Shown piece after piece: positions 62,403 to 64,000 of a stretch of 64,000 nt of DNA (position 1 is its first letter; each line of letters begins with the position of its first letter). The notes under the pieces were generated by a model. It was not told the DNA's origin. It saw only the letters and a list, made by a program, of their open reading frames with translations, and made no database searches. The position numbers and the translations under genes were made by a program. The DNA comes from Streptomyces sp. MMG1121 (GTDB lineage Bacteria; Actinomycetota; Actinomycetes; Streptomycetales; Streptomycetaceae): contig NZ_LGDV01000201.1 of the NCBI RefSeq assembly GCF_001280015.1, positions 124,001 through 188,000 on the forward strand. Reading direction: 5' to 3'.

Positions 62403-64000
62403 TCCTTCTCCTTGGCTGGGCCGTCCGCGTCCCTGACGGCCAGGCTCGCGCTGATCCGCCCGGCGATCTCGACGGGCGTGAGACCGATGTCGGCCAGTAC
62501 CTCGCCGCGCTTGGCGTGCGCGAGGAACTGCTCCGGGATGCCGAAGCGCCGTACCGGCACGTCCACGTCGGCGTCGCCGAGTGCCAGGGCGACCGCCGAA
62601 CCGACGCCCGCGGAGCGGCTGTTGTCCTCCACGACGGCCACCAGCCGGTGCTCGGCGGCGAGGCCGGGCAGGGCGGTGTCGACGGGTTTGACCCACCGGG
62701 GGTCCACGACCGTGCAGTCGATGCCGCGTGCTGTCAGCAGGTCGGCGGCCTGGAGGCATACCGACGCCAGCACGCCCACGGCGACCAGCAGCACCTCGGG
62801 CCGTTCGCCGCGGTGCAGCACGTCCATGCCGCCGACGCGGTCGAGCGCCGGGATGTCCGGGCCGACCGACTCCTTCGGGTAGCGGACCAGGGTGGGCGCG
62901 TCGTCCACGGCGACCGCCTCGCGCAACTGGGCGCGCAACTGCCCGGCGTCGCGCGGGGCGGCGATCCTGAGGCCGGGCACGACCTGGAGGATCGACATGT
63001 CCCACATGCCGTTGTGCGAGGCGCCGTCGACGCCGGTGACACCGGCCCGGTCCAGGACGAAGGTGACCCCGCAGCGGTGCAGGGCGACGTCCATCAGCAG
63101 CTGGTCGAAGGCCCGGTTGAGGAAGGTGGCGTAGACGGCGAACACCGGGTGCAGGCCGCCGGTGGCGAGGCCCGCCGCGGACACGGCCGCGTGCTGCTCG
63201 GCGATGCCCACGTCCCACACCCGGTCGGGGAAGCGCTCGGCGAACTTGGTGAGCCCGACCGGATGCAGCATCGCGGCGGTGATGGCGACGACGTCGTCCC
63301 GCTCCTCGCCGATCCGCACGATCTCGTCGCCGAACACCGAGGTCCAGGACGGGCCGCCCGACGGCGAGAGCGGTTCGCAGGTGAGCGGGTCCATCACGCC
63401 GACGGTGTGGAAGTGATCCTCCTCGTGGGCGAGGGCGGGCTCGTAGCCGCGGCCCTTCTCCGTGAGGCAGTGGACCAGGACCGGGCCGTGGAAGCGTTTC
63501 GCACGGCGCAGCGCCGACTCGACGGCCTTGATGTCGTGGCCGTCGATCGGGCCGACGTACTTCAGGCCCAGATCCTCGAACATGCCCTGTGGGGCGAAGG
63601 CGTCCTTGAAGCCCTTCTTCGCGCCGTGCAGGGATTCGTAGACGGTGTTCCCGACGACCGGGGTCCTCAGGAGCACGCCCTTGCCCCACGCCAGGACCTT
63701 CTCGTAGCCGTCCGTCGTACGCAGGGTGGCCAGATGGTTGGCGAGGCCGCCGATGGTGGGGCCGTAGGAGCGCTCGTTGTCGTTGACGACGATGATCAGC
63801 GGCCGGTCCTTGGCGGCCGCGATGTTGTTCAGCGCCTCCCAGGCCATACCGCCGGTCAGCGCGCCGTCGCCGATGACCGCGACCACATGGCCCTTCTCCC
63901 CCTGCACCTGGCGGGCCTTGGCGAGGCCGTCGGCCCAGCCGAGCGCGGTGGAGGCGTGGCTGTTCTCGATGACGTCGTGCTCGGACTCCTCACGCGAGGG
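62399..64000 (-). CDS. dxs: 1-Deoxy-D-xylulose-5-phosphate synthase, C-terminal 533 residues
   Basis: The frame is open to the window edge ([20 protein letters not shown] at the edge), so the N-terminal part is outside. [17 protein letters not shown] and [15 protein letters not shown] form the ThDP/magnesium motif. [17 protein letters not shown] carries the catalytic Glu, and [19 protein letters not shown] is the pyrimidine-domain signature. The enzyme condenses pyruvate and glyceraldehyde 3-phosphate, the entry to the MEP isoprenoid pathway. Coupled to an HpnO-like gene, it is probably the hopanoid-dedicated second copy. Confidence 0.95.
   Translation of the reverse strand, partial: PSREESEHDVIENSHASTALGWADGLAKARQVQGEKGHVVAVIGDGALTGGMAWEALNNIAAAKDRPLIIVVNDNERSYGPTIGGLANHLATLRTTDGYEKVLAWGKGVLLRTPVVGNTVYESLHGAKKGFKDAFAPQGMFEDLGLKYVGPIDGHDIKAVESALRRAKRFHGPVLVHCLTEKGRGYEPALAHEEDHFHTVGVMDPLTCEPLSPSGGPSWTSVFGDEIVRIGEERDDVVAITAAMLHPVGLTKFAERFPDRVWDVGIAEQHAAVSAAGLATGGLHPVFAVYATFLNRAFDQLLMDVALHRCGVTFVLDRAGVTGVDGASHNGMWDMSILQVVPGLRIAAPRDAGQLRAQLREAVAVDDAPTLVRYPKESVGPDIPALDRVGGMDVLHRGERPEVLLVAVGVLASVCLQAADLLTARGIDCTVVDPRWVKPVDTALPGLAAEHRLVAVVEDNSRSAGVGSAVALALGDADVDVPVRRFGIPEQFLAHAKRGEVLADIGLTPVEIAGRISASLAVRDADGPAKEKE

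Overview
The window is high-GC actinobacterial DNA, almost certainly from a Streptomyces chromosome. The evidence is codon usage with G or C at nearly every third position, GTG starts, many leaderless-looking promoters, a conservon (CvnA-D) operon, DUF574 methyltransferases, and a dxs/aminotransferase pair typical of the Streptomyces hopanoid locus. Nothing looks like a phage, insertion sequence, CRISPR array or rRNA operon. The only RNA genes seen are two near-identical tRNA-Pro(GGG) genes.

Layout. 0-8 kb: sugar or inositol-type catabolism (phytanoyl-CoA dioxygenase end, SDR, Gfo/Idh/MocA dehydrogenase, IolE-like isomerase, ribose-type ABC importer, divergent GntR regulator). 8.3-11.5 kb: a CUT1 sugar importer without its own ATPase, followed by a decayed gene fragment. 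12.3-14.8 kb: a GAF-SpoIIE phosphatase and a MASE1 membrane protein. 14.8-21 kb: tRNA-Pro, DUF309, cobF, an MFS exporter with a C-terminal winged-helix-like tail, cobK, a HAD phosphatase and a TauE/SafE transporter. 21-25 kb: acyl-CoA ligase, thiolase and a lipase. 24.9-31.7 kb: two DUF574 methyltransferases around a HAD gene, a glutamine-synthetase-like enzyme with an amidohydrolase, a NUDIX-like protein and a COG4705 membrane protein.

31.8-36.2 kb is the most interesting accessory segment. It has a glycosyl/glycerophosphotransferase-like gene whose 5' end contains six copies of a 7-bp tandem repeat. A convergent NB-ARC/TPR (NLR-like) gene follows. Divergent from that is a 135-aa protein. 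The N terminus of the NLR and the C terminus of the small protein carry matching Asn-Thr...Gly...Val-x-Gln motifs of the RHIM-like bacterial amyloid-signalling type. I read this pair as a sensor and a cell-death effector.

36.3-43.3 kb: the second tRNA-Pro, a split transketolase behind a MerR-type promoter, an MFS exporter, a YjbR-like protein, and a tdh-kbl-lysR group. 43.5-47.9 kb: a conservon (CvnA, B, C, D plus a GAF protein) with a His-rich pentapeptide repeat in CvnA. 48.4-55.4 kb: an MBL-fold hydrolase, then a four-gene operon (acyl-CoA dehydrogenase, ThDP decarboxylase, amino-acid dehydrogenase, truncated CoA ligase) with TetR-type operators that match one beside the tetR gene at its far end. 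The CoA ligase is cut off where it meets the 5' end of another broken gene. 55.5-61 kb: SGNH hydrolase, GH36 alpha-galactosidase, PtpB-like phosphatase, and an XRE-cupin regulator with a 40-aa membrane protein. 61-64 kb: class III aminotransferase and dxs, running out of the window.

Gene starts were chosen by ribosome-binding sites, overlaps with the preceding stop, and family length. No database or folding search was run.
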